Assembly: GCA_900550955.1 (NCBI GenBank)
Contig: URUF01000052.1
Coordinates: forward strand, 1 to 12,589
Length of the DNA: 12,589 bases
Direction of reading: 5' to 3'
DNA from: an uncultured Eubacteriales bacterium
GTDB lineage: Bacteria; Bacillota; Clostridia; Christensenellales; Aristaeellaceae
Made by a program: the position numbers and the translations under genes. Under the pieces are notes generated by a model. That model was given only the letters and a program-made list of their open reading frames with translations. It was not told the origin of the DNA and did not search any database. Of this stretch, positions 7,304 through 12,536 are shown one piece after another (within the stretch, counting starts at the first letter, position 1; every line of letters starts with the position of its first letter).

Positions 7304-7399
7304 TGCGGCCCCTTGGGGCCGCAGCGCGCTTCGCGCTTGTTTGGCGCGGGATGGAGGCGGGAAAGCAAGGTCGCCCAGCGGCAAAAGGGCCGCTGGGCT
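7304..7399 (+). repeat. 96-nt direct repeat, copy 2
   Basis: This is the second copy of the element at 7142-7237, with three substitutions. The final 10-bp stem (7373-7382 with 7389-7398) is intact, but the loop has changed to AAAAGG and CTCAGACTG follows instead of a T-run, so this copy should not terminate transcription. It ends just before the candidate structured RNA. Confidence 0.85.
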
Positions 7400-7446
7400 C
7401 AGACTGTCGATAAACCCATGGGAGGTTTGGAGGGCCGCAGACCCGC

Positions 7447-7718
7447 AACCTCAATCGTCGTTCTGGCCACTGCCGTGGCCAGCCCTCGTTTCGGTTGATA
7501 TCCTCCGGGTCGCTTTGCCCTTCGGGCAATGGCCCACAGGGCCACCGCTTCCCTCCGTCAACCTCCAAGTGTAATCCGGCCCCAGCGACATGTGCGGTGG
7601 GGCCGGAAGCCTTGCGTAGCAAGGTTTCCTTGCAGGGTTCACCGGCTGGGGCGAAGGGAAGCGGGTGCCCAGTGGGCACAACTGCCGAAGGCAGTTAGCG
7701 CCCCGCAGCCGTGAGGTT
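7447..7718 (+). ncRNA. Candidate large structured RNA with pseudoknot
   Basis: About 270 nt between the yacL-like gene and azlC are filled with mutually compatible helices. The hairpins are 7463-7470/7475-7482 (8 bp), 7515-7520/7524-7529, 7530-7535/7539-7544, 7575-7584/7598-7607 (10 bp), 7610-7615/7619-7624, 7665-7670/7674-7679 and 7680-7686/7690-7696. GGTTGA (7493-7498) pairs with TCAACC (7558-7563), and inside it CCGCTTCCCT (7545-7554) is perfectly complementary to AGGGAAGCGG (7655-7664), a 10-bp pseudoknot. A long stem joins 7639-7653 to 7699-7714 with two small bulges. AACCTC (7447-7452) can close the whole with GAGGTT (7713-7718), though that competes with neighbouring helices. No plausible protein fits either strand. 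I cannot assign a family; the raiA motif and HEARO/omega RNAs are the ones to compare. The plus strand is chosen on weak grounds (one G-T wobble, co-direction with flanking genes). Confidence 0.6.
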
Positions 7719-7762
7719 TTACAAGCGCGGAGCACGGCCGTGCTCCGCGCGCCGATAAAACC
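7715..7762 (+). other. Long palindromic hairpin next to the structured RNA
   Basis: A perfect 26-nt palindrome at 7725-7750 (13 bp per arm, no spacer) is bracketed by GGTTTTA (7715-7721) and TAAAACC (7756-7762), which are also complementary. Together they form a 20-bp hairpin with one asymmetric internal loop. It abuts the candidate RNA and shares GGTT with its outer helix. No T-run follows, so it is not a classical terminator. Confidence 0.6.
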
Positions 7763-7790
7763 GAGGCCGCAGGCGCAGGTGAACCCTGTT

Positions 7791-7835
7791 TCGTCGGAAA
7801 AGATCGCCGTAGGCGAGCTTTTTCGACGGCCTGAG
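7791..7835 (+). repeat. Dispersed hairpin repeat, copy 2
   Basis: This is the second copy of the element at 12-56. Here 7792-7808 pairs with 7812-7828 around the loop GTA, with one A-G mismatch and one G-T wobble. It is followed at once by an unrelated perfect hairpin, GCGCCAGCCC (7835-7844) with GGGCTGGCGC (7849-7858). Just before it, GGTGAACCCTG (7778-7788) is an exact reverse complement of 7633-7643 inside the candidate RNA. I found no convincing promoter for azlC between here and its start. Confidence 0.7.
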
Positions 7836-7905
7836 CGCCAGCCCCTACGGGCTGGCGCATCGCTCGCCTTTTGAGCCGCAAAAGAAACGCTTTGGGAGGA
7901 TACGC

Positions 7906-8631
7906 ATGCTTGCCGCTTACAAACGGGGATTACGGCATGGGGTGCCAATTGCGCTGGGATACCTTTCGGTGTCCTTTGCGTTTGGCATCCAGGCCACATC
8001 GCTGGGGCTGAGCCCCTTGCAGGCGATGATGATTTCATTTTTCAACGTAACCAGCGCGGGGCAGCTGGCGGGCCTGCAGCTAATGGCCGCGGGGGCCAGC
8101 CTTACGGAGATGGCCCTGACGCAGCTCACCATCAACCTGCGCTACGCGCTCATGAGCCTGAGCCTGGGGCAAAAGCTGGATGGCAGCATGACGCTTCCGC
8201 ACCGGCTGCTTTTGTCCTTTTGCAACACGGACGAGGTGTTCGCCGTAGCGTCTCAGCAGCCGGGCAAAATTGGCCGGGCTTATCTGTACGGCCTTACCAA
8301 CGGGCCGTTTGTGGGCTGGGTGTCCGGCACGCTGGCGGGCGCGCTGGCAGGCGGCCTTTTGCCCAAAGCCATAACGGATGCGTTGGGCATCGCCATTTAC
8401 GGCATGTTCATTGCCATCATCCTGCCGCCGTTCAGGCGCTCGCGCGAGGTGCGCACGGTCATCGTGATCTCCGTGGCGCTTAGCTGCCTGTTTACGCTGG
8501 CGCCGGTATTTCACTTCATCTCGGACGGGTTCCGCATTATCCTATGCGCGGTAGCGGCCTCGGCGCTGGGCGCATGGCTGATGCCGCGCCCGCCGCAGGA
8601 GGATTCCACAGCAAAGGAGGAGGCGCGCTAA
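7906..8631 (+). CDS. azlC: AzlC family branched-chain amino acid exporter, large subunit
   Basis: This 241-residue membrane protein has the length and landmarks of AzlC: the N-terminal FKxG-like start (YKRGLRHGVPIALGYLSVSFAFG), the segment NVTSAGQLAGLQLM, and the signature INLRYALMSLSLGQKL. AzlC works with the small subunit AzlD in the cytoplasmic membrane to export branched-chain amino acids or analogues such as 4-azaleucine. The ATG has GGGAGGA 5 nt upstream. The stop overlaps the azlD start by one base (TAATG), so the two are translationally coupled. No amino-acid-sensing regulator gene lies next to it. The 791-bp gap upstream, with its structured RNA, might act as a leader, but I see no direct sign of that. 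Confidence 0.93.
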   Translation: MLAAYKRGLRHGVPIALGYLSVSFAFGIQATSLGLSPLQAMMISFFNVTSAGQLAGLQLMAAGASLTEMALTQLTINLRYALMSLSLGQKLDGSMTLPHRLLLSFCNTDEVFAVASQQPGKIGRAYLYGLTNGPFVGWVSGTLAGALAGGLLPKAITDALGIAIYGMFIAIILPPFRRSREVRTVIVISVALSCLFTLAPVFHFISDGFRIILCAVAASALGAWLMPRPPQEDSTAKEEAR

Positions 8632-8939
8632 TGGCCTGGGACAAGTTTTTGATATACCTGCTGGTAATGGCGGGCGTAACCTATTTGATACGCATGCTGC
8701 CGCTGGCGGCGGTTCGCGGCAAGGTACGCAGCGTGTTTTTTCAGTCCTTCCTGTATTACGTGCCGTATGCGGTGCTGGGGGCGATGACCTTCCCCGCCAT
8801 CTTTTCCTCCACCGGCAGCTGGATAACCGCGCTATGCGGCACCGTGGCGGCGCTGGCGCTTGGGTGGATGGAAAAAAGCCTGCTCACCGTGGCGGCGGCC
8901 GCCTGCGCGGTGGCTTTTTTGGCCGGGCTGCTGGTATAG
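8631..8939 (+). CDS. azlD: AzlD family branched-chain amino acid exporter, small subunit
   Basis: The protein is 102 residues with about four membrane segments, the size of AzlD, the partner of AzlC in the exporter. The motifs VTYLIRMLPL near the N-terminus and FLYYVPYAVLGAMTFPAIF in the middle are characteristic. The start is the ATG at 8631, which shares its first base with the azlC stop; AAAGGAGG lies 10 nt upstream within azlC. A longer reading from 8544 would overlap azlC by 88 bases and is not needed. A weak hairpin (8948-8964) follows, with only a short T-run. Confidence 0.93.
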   Translation: MAWDKFLIYLLVMAGVTYLIRMLPLAAVRGKVRSVFFQSFLYYVPYAVLGAMTFPAIFSSTGSWITALCGTVAALALGWMEKSLLTVAAAACAVAFLAGLLV

Positions 8940-8962
8940 CGCAAGAAAATACCGCATGGGTA

Positions 8963-8991
8963 TTGCATTTTGAAAAAAACCATGGTACAAT
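8963..8991 (+). promoter_or_regulatory. Promoter for rpsT
   Basis: TACAAT (8986-8991) is preceded by TGG, making an extended -10 element. A partial -35 box TTGCAT (8963-8968) lies 17 bp upstream. The rpsT ribosome binding site begins about 24 nt downstream, so the leader is short. Confidence 0.65.
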
Positions 8992-9030
8992 CATCCTTGC
9001 GATTTATGGAATCTAAGGAGGTGAAAGACG

Positions 9031-9291
9031 GTGCCGAACATCAAGTCCGCCATCAAACGCGTTAAGGTGAGCGAAACCAAGAATCTTCGCAACCGTATCG
9101 TGAAGTCCAAGGTCAAGACTGCGATCAAGAAGTTTGAAACGGAGGTCACCACTGCTCCCGCAAACGCTGGCGCGCAGTACAGCCTCACCACCTCCGCTAT
9201 CGATAAAGCCGCCGCTAAGGGCATTCTGCATAAGAATACCGCGAACCGCAAGAAGGCTCGCTTGGCGAAGCAGCTGGCCAAGGCCCAGTAA
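9031..9291 (+). CDS. rpsT: 30S ribosomal protein S20
   Basis: The 86-residue, lysine/arginine-rich protein is S20, a helical primary binder of 16S rRNA in the small subunit. The N-terminus MPNIKSAIKRVKVSETKNLR and the later segment SAIDKAAAKGILHKNTANR are the usual S20 landmarks, and the length is normal. The start is GTG at 9031, with a strong site AAGGAGGTG 7 nt upstream. The gene has its own promoter and a terminator about 65 nt after the stop, so it is a single-gene unit, as is common for rpsT. Codons such as CGT, AAG and GCT are more frequent here than in neighbouring genes, consistent with high expression. Confidence 0.97.
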   Translation: MPNIKSAIKRVKVSETKNLRNRIVKSKVKTAIKKFETEVTTAPANAGAQYSLTTSAIDKAAAKGILHKNTANRKKARLAKQLAKAQ

Positions 9292-9353
9292 GGGTTTTGC
9301 CGTGTGCCTGCGCACCGCGTATGTTGCGGCGGCAGGCCGTAAAAACAGCAAAG

Positions 9354-9391
9354 AGCAATGCCGTGTGATAGATCGCACGGCTTTTGCTTTT
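9354..9391. terminator. Bidirectional rho-independent terminator between rpsT and the NTF2-like gene
   Basis: GCCGTGTGA (9360-9368) pairs with TCGCACGGC (9373-9381) around TAGA, with one wobble, and TTTTGCTTTT follows on the plus strand. Flanking AGCAA (9354-9358) can pair with TTGCT (9384-9388) to lengthen the stem. On the minus strand the same stem leads into a T-rich tract, so it probably serves both rpsT and the convergent operon ending at 9422. Confidence 0.75.
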
Positions 9392-9421
9392 CCCCAAAAG
9401 CGCTTCCAGCCGCCGCCTCCC

Positions 9422-9808
9422 TTAGCGAATTGGCTGTGCCAGGCCCATCTTCCGCCGCCACTGCGGCGCTTGGCCATCGTCGCCAAAATATTCGTCCAGG
9501 GCGGCAATTTTGCCCTCTGGTGTGAGCCGGAAAAACGAGGCGGTATGGAAGGACGCATCGCCCATCCATACGCGCATCACGGCTGCCATGCCGCCCGGAA
9601 TGGGGTCTACGCGCTCCACCTCGCCTTTCCAGCTCCCAGGATAGGCGCAGTTGGCGCGCACATAGCCCTCAGCGGTAAAGCGCTCGTTGCTGCAATGCCA
9701 ACATACCTGCGCTCCCGGCGCAAAAAAAGCCAGCAGGGGTTCTTCCTGCTGACGCACAACAGCCTCGCAAAAGCGTTGGGCCAGGGCTTCCAGCTCATTC
9801 CTGCGCAT
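9422..9808 (-). CDS. NTF2/SnoaL-like protein
   Basis: The 128-residue protein has the size and pattern of the NTF2/SnoaL-like alpha+beta barrel. An N-terminal helix (LEALAQRFCEAVV) is followed by LLAFFAPGAQVCW, and the C-terminal strand region SFFRLTPEGKIAALDEYFGDDGQAP is very typical of the family. Members bind small molecules or act as isomerases, hydrolases or plain dimerisation modules, so the function cannot be read from the fold. The gene overlaps rimI by 14 nt. AGGAGG stands 6 nt before the ATG, inside the rimI end. It is the last gene of the ribU-tsaE-tsaB-rimI unit and a non-standard member of it. Confidence 0.75.
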   Translation of the reverse strand: MRRNELEALAQRFCEAVVRQQEEPLLAFFAPGAQVCWHCSNERFTAEGYVRANCAYPGSWKGEVERVDPIPGGMAAVMRVWMGDASFHTASFFRLTPEGKIAALDEYFGDDGQAPQWRRKMGLAQPIR

Positions 9809-10295
9809 GGGCGTCCTCCTGCTCCTCGCAAAAATCAGGGTCGATCTCCGGCATGGTTTGGCACACCATCAAATAGGCGTCCTCGCCATTGTCCTCATAG
9901 TAGCGTTTGCGCACGCCCAGCTCAATAAAGCCCAGGGATTGATACATTCTTTGCGCAATCAGGTTGGATTTTCGCACTTCCAGCGTCATGTACTGCACGC
10001 CCATATTGGCCGCGTACTGCATCAGCGCCCGCGTTACGGCGGCGCCGATGCCTTGGCCGCGCACGGCCTCATCCACGGCAATGTTGGTAATGTGGCCTTC
10101 CTCAAACACCAGCCATGCGCCGGCGTAGGCTACCACCCGCCCATCCGCCTCGGCCACGATATAGCGGGCGCATTTGTTGGTGGTCATCTCGTCCACAAAG
10201 CTTTGGTACGACCACGGCGTGGAAAAGGTGCGCAACTCAATGGCGTGCACGGCGGGCACATCCGCAAGGGTCATGCGGCGAAGGGTCACGCTCAT
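9795..10295 (-). CDS. rimI: RimI-like protein N-alpha-acetyltransferase
   Basis: This 166-residue GNAT protein matches RimI, which acetylates the N-terminal alanine of ribosomal protein S18 and, in some bacteria, other proteins. Landmarks are IELRTFSTPWSYQSF near the N-terminus, the acetyl-CoA loop RGQGIG (79-84), LEVRKSNLIAQRMYQSLGF (105-123) and the paired tyrosines YYEDNGEDAYLM. About 16 acidic residues after the domain form a short tail (DPDFCEEQEDAHAQE). The start overlaps the tsaB stop by 4 nt (ATGA), and only a weak ribosome binding site precedes it, so translation is probably coupled. A rimI gene next to tsaB and tsaE is a widespread arrangement in bacteria. Confidence 0.93.
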   Translation of the reverse strand: MSVTLRRMTLADVPAVHAIELRTFSTPWSYQSFVDEMTTNKCARYIVAEADGRVVAYAGAWLVFEEGHITNIAVDEAVRGQGIGAAVTRALMQYAANMGVQYMTLEVRKSNLIAQRMYQSLGFIELGVRKRYYEDNGEDAYLMVCQTMPEIDPDFCEEQEDAHAQE

Positions 10296-10999
10296 GCCTG
10301 GGCCCCCAGTTTGCGGGCGCGCTCGCGCTCGGCCTGCGGCGCGCGCAGGTACATGGGCATCAGCATGAGATAATCCACGCTTTGCGCCTGGTACGCCTGG
10401 GCCAGCAGCCCCACGCTGGCGGGGCGAAGATAGCGCATGTGCGCGGGCGGAAACGCCGCGCGCGTACCCAGCGCCTGCTCAATCGCGGCGCGGAAAGGCT
10501 TTACGCCGTCGCCCACAAAGCACAGCCTGCGCTCCCCCGCCGCCTCCCGGGCACGCTCCAGGAACACGGGCAGCTTTTCCGCCATATCGGGCAGCACGCG
10601 CTTGGGCGGCATCCCGGGCAAAAACGCGGCGGCGTACACCTGGCCGGCCCGCGCATCCTGTATGGGGCAAACCAGCGCGTCCGCCAGGCATAGGCCCGCG
10701 GCCAGCGCCTCCAGCGCGTCAACGCCCACGCAGGGCTTGCCCGCGCCGTGCGCCATGCCCTTAACGGCGCTCACCCCAATGCGCACGCCCGTAAACGAGC
10801 CAGGCCCCGTAACTGCGGCATAAAGATCAACATCCGAAACGGCAAGCCCCGCGCGGTTGAGCGCTTCCTCAATCATGGGCATAAGGTTGACGGAATGGGT
10901 GAGCCGGTTGACGGCCGCCCCATCGTAGGCAATTTCGCCGTCGCGCACAACCGCCACGCCCGCGACCGGGCCGGACGTATCCACCGCGAGGATGTTCAT
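10292..10999 (-). CDS. tsaB: tRNA t6A37 threonylcarbamoyltransferase complex dimerisation subunit TsaB
   Basis: TsaB is the ASKHA-fold partner that binds TsaD and TsaE in the complex adding threonylcarbamoyl to A37 of tRNAs reading ANN codons. The 235-residue protein starts MNILAVDTSG, has the signature TGPGSFTGVRIG (64-75) and the segment CPIQDARAGQVYAA. I start it at the ATG at 10999, which overlaps the tsaE stop by one base (TGATG) with AAAGGA about 8 nt upstream; an in-frame ATG at 11017 would only add six residues that most TsaB proteins lack. The catalytic partner tsaD is not in this window, so it must be elsewhere in the genome. Confidence 0.94.
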   Translation of the reverse strand: MNILAVDTSGPVAGVAVVRDGEIAYDGAAVNRLTHSVNLMPMIEEALNRAGLAVSDVDLYAAVTGPGSFTGVRIGVSAVKGMAHGAGKPCVGVDALEALAAGLCLADALVCPIQDARAGQVYAAAFLPGMPPKRVLPDMAEKLPVFLERAREAAGERRLCFVGDGVKPFRAAIEQALGTRAAFPPAHMRYLRPASVGLLAQAYQAQSVDYLMLMPMYLRAPQAERERARKLGAQA

Positions 11000-11451
11000 C
11001 AAACCAGTCCTTTCCAATCGAGATCATGAAAGCCGCCCACGGGCGTAAGGGTGAGAACGCGCTCCCCCTCGCCCGCAGGCTCCAGCGTGATTTGCAAATA
11101 GCGCTCCGGAACGGCCTCCTGGGCGCGGCCGGGCCATTCCACCACGGCGACGCCGCCATTTTGCAGGTATTCGTCCATGGCAAGCTCGTAAAGCTCCTCC
11201 GCGCCGTTTAAGCGGTACCAGTCGAAGTGGTACAGGGGCAGGCGGCCCGAATCATACACCTGCAAAATGGTAAAGGTGGGGCTGGTCACATAGCCGGTAA
11301 CGCCCAGCCCGCGCGCTATGCCGCGCGTAAGCTCGCTCTTGCCGGCCCCCATATCGCCCAGCAGCAGCAGCACGTCATTGGCCCTGAGCTGCCTGGCCAG
11401 GGCCGCGCCGATGCGCCGGGTTTCTTCCACGCTGCGGCTTTCAAGCCTCAA
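10999..11451 (-). CDS. tsaE: tRNA t6A37 complex ATPase TsaE
   Basis: TsaE is the small P-loop ATPase that resets the TsaB-TsaD complex during t6A synthesis. From TTG at 11451 the protein is 150 residues, the normal length. It has Walker A GDMGAGKSE (32-40; most relatives have GKTT, so the Ser-Glu is a variant), VTSPTFTILQVYD (55-67), HFDWYRL (75-81) and VVEWPGR. The TTG overlaps the ribU stop as TTGA, with GGAGG about 10 nt upstream. A longer reading from an ATG at 11547 would add 32 residues that overlap ribU and precede the conserved start, so I reject it. Translation is probably coupled to ribU. Confidence 0.93.
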   Translation of the reverse strand: MRLESRSVEETRRIGAALARQLRANDVLLLLGDMGAGKSELTRGIARGLGVTGYVTSPTFTILQVYDSGRLPLYHFDWYRLNGAEELYELAMDEYLQNGGVAVVEWPGRAQEAVPERYLQITLEPAGEGERVLTLTPVGGFHDLDWKGLV

Positions 11452-12074
11452 TTCGCCTTCGCCTCCGTCGTTGCGCGCTTGCGGCCATGCAGGATGGGCG
11501 AAAGCGGCTTGTACATAAGCCCCGCCAGCACGCTGATAATAATCCATTTCAGCAGGTTAAACGGCGCGGTGATCAGGAACACAAACTTCCAAGCAGTATC
11601 CACCGCCGGAACCACGGACGCGCCCATGCTCACAATGGCCTCGATGGGCATGCCAAAGGCCACGCCATAAAAGGGAATCATGATATACATATTGGCCAAA
11701 ACGGCTACCAGGGTGGCTGTTACCGTGCCTACGGCCATACCGATAATGGCGCTTTTACGGCTTTTGTTGTGCCGGTAAATCAGCGCGGCGGGCAGCAGCA
11801 TGGCCGCGCCCATGAGGAAATCGGCCAGCTCGCCCACGCCCTGGGACGTGGAATGCAGCAATCCCAGCAGGCTTTTGATCAGTAGGATGAGCATACCGGG
11901 AATGGGGCCCATGGCGAACGCGCCCAGCAGCCCGGGCAGATGGCTGAAGTCCAGCTTGTAAAACAGCACGACTGGCACCTCAATCATAAACAGCACGGAT
12001 GCGATGGCCGCCAGGATGGCAATGGTGGCAAGCTCACGGGTGGTAAGGAAGGGTTTGCGTTTGGCAGTGGTCAT
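11448..12074 (-). CDS. ribU: Riboflavin ECF transporter S component RibU
   Basis: RibU is the membrane substrate-binding subunit for riboflavin, which uses a shared ECF energising module (EcfA, EcfA', EcfT) not encoded here. The 208-residue protein has about six hydrophobic segments. The stretch FYKLDFSHLPGLLGAFAMGP (38-57) followed by a Lys in LLIKSLLGLL matches the RibU signature, as do NMYIMIPFYG (128-137) and the C-terminal APFNLLKW. AAAGGAGG lies 8 nt before the ATG. The open frame continues upstream into the riboswitch, which argues against a longer start. The FMN riboswitch just upstream independently supports the riboflavin assignment. The basic tail after residue 195 is short and unremarkable. 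Confidence 0.94.
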   Translation of the reverse strand: MTTAKRKPFLTTRELATIAILAAIASVLFMIEVPVVLFYKLDFSHLPGLLGAFAMGPIPGMLILLIKSLLGLLHSTSQGVGELADFLMGAAMLLPAALIYRHNKSRKSAIIGMAVGTVTATLVAVLANMYIMIPFYGVAFGMPIEAIVSMGASVVPAVDTAWKFVFLITAPFNLLKWIIISVLAGLMYKPLSPILHGRKRATTEAKAN

Positions 12075-12098
12075 TAGGGTTGCCTCCTTTAAGTGAAA

Positions 12099-12131
12099 TT
12101 GCCCCTGATGGCTTTTTCGCATCAGGGGCAA
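12099..12131 (-). terminator. Riboswitch expression-platform hairpin
   Basis: A perfect 12-bp stem (12120-12131 with 12099-12110) with a 9-nt loop lies between the FMN aptamer and the ribU ribosome binding site. On the RNA strand it is followed by AATTTCACTT, a poor T-run, so termination may be leaky. Two alternative pairings are visible: the stem's TTGCCCC can pair with GGGGCAG at the 5' end of the aptamer, and GGTTGCC (complement of 12127-12133) can pair with GGCAACC (complement of 12078-12084), which overlaps the ribosome binding site. Control could thus act on transcription, translation or both. Confidence 0.6.
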
Positions 12132-12154
12132 CCGCACCACAAGGCGGCAGGCTG

Positions 12155-12309
12155 CTCTTCTCACATCCGGACTTTGGCCGTAAAGCCGTTCACCGTTGGT
12201 TTCGGAATTGCACCGAATCGGGGAGCCGCAGGCCGGGCGCAAGCGCCTGTGCCATGCCGCTCCTTCGCGGACTGTACCGCCAGTAGGGAATTTCACCCTG
12301 CCCCGAAGA
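12155..12309 (-). promoter_or_regulatory. FMN riboswitch (RFN element)
   Basis: Read on the minus strand, the conserved RFN blocks appear in order: CTTCGGGGCAGGGTG, AATTCCCTACTGGCGGTA, AGTCCGCGA, GATTCGGTGCAATTCCGA and AGTCCGGATGTGAGAAG. TCTTC at the start pairs with GAAGA at the end to close the aptamer. FMN binding normally shuts off the downstream genes, here ribU and, through the overlapping gene order, possibly tsaE, tsaB, rimI and the NTF2-like gene. Confidence 0.96.
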
Positions 12310-12338
12310 AGCCATCATTTTGTTGGGTTTACGAGCAG

Positions 12339-12367
12339 ATAATAGCACGCGCCCGCCTGTATGTCAA
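12339..12367 (-). promoter_or_regulatory. Sigma-A promoter for the riboswitch-ribU unit
   Basis: On the minus strand a consensus TTGACA (12362-12367) and TATTAT (12339-12344) are exactly 17 bp apart. The riboswitch begins about 30 nt downstream of the -10 box. The promoter diverges from the tRNA promoter at 12401-12429. Confidence 0.85.
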
Positions 12368-12400
12368 GGGAATTTTCTTGCAATCATTTTCAAAAAAGGA

Positions 12401-12429
12401 TTGACAAAACAAAAAACATATAGTAAGAT
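12401..12429 (+). promoter_or_regulatory. Promoter for the tRNA-Met genes
   Basis: Consensus TTGACA (12401-12406) and TAAGAT (12424-12429) are 17 bp apart in a locally AT-rich stretch. The tRNA-fMet gene begins 28 nt after the -10 box. Confidence 0.75.
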
Positions 12430-12456
12430 ACATATTGTCGCGTGAGCGGCAAGCGT

Positions 12457-12533
<77 letters not shown>

Positions 12534-12536
12534 CAT

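Noticed and set aside
7086..7679. Minus-strand open frame of 197 codons and several overlapping frames in the 7115-7905 gap
   Set aside because: They translate the 96-nt repeats and hairpins into proline-, arginine- and alanine-rich text, have no ribosome binding sites, and resemble no protein family I know. GC-rich DNA leaves such frames open by chance.
7651..7716. Possible cobalamin riboswitch
   Set aside because: GGGAAGCGGGTG and GCCCCGCAGCCGTGA faintly resemble parts of that aptamer, but the AATCC block and a B12 box are missing and the helices form another layout.
7451..8038. Minus-strand open frame of 195 codons over the candidate RNA and the azlC start
   Set aside because: It overlaps the certain azlC gene on the opposite strand and runs through perfect RNA-like helices; there is no start signal.
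8970..8991. TTGAAA as the -35 box of the rpsT promoter
   Set aside because: Only 10 bp separate it from TACAAT. TTGCAT at 8963 gives a proper 17-bp spacing and the -10 is extended.
9134..9928. Plus-strand open frame of 264 codons over rpsT and the NTF2-like gene
   Set aside because: It is a shadow of rpsT in another frame and of the opposite-strand genes, and it crosses a strong bidirectional terminator.
11500..11580. Internal promoter near the end of ribU for tsaE
   Set aside because: TATTAT occurs on the minus strand, but no recognisable -35 box lies at a usable distance.
12075..12296. Longer RibU reading frame upstream of 12074
   Set aside because: The extra 74 codons coincide with the FMN riboswitch and its hairpin, which are RNA elements.
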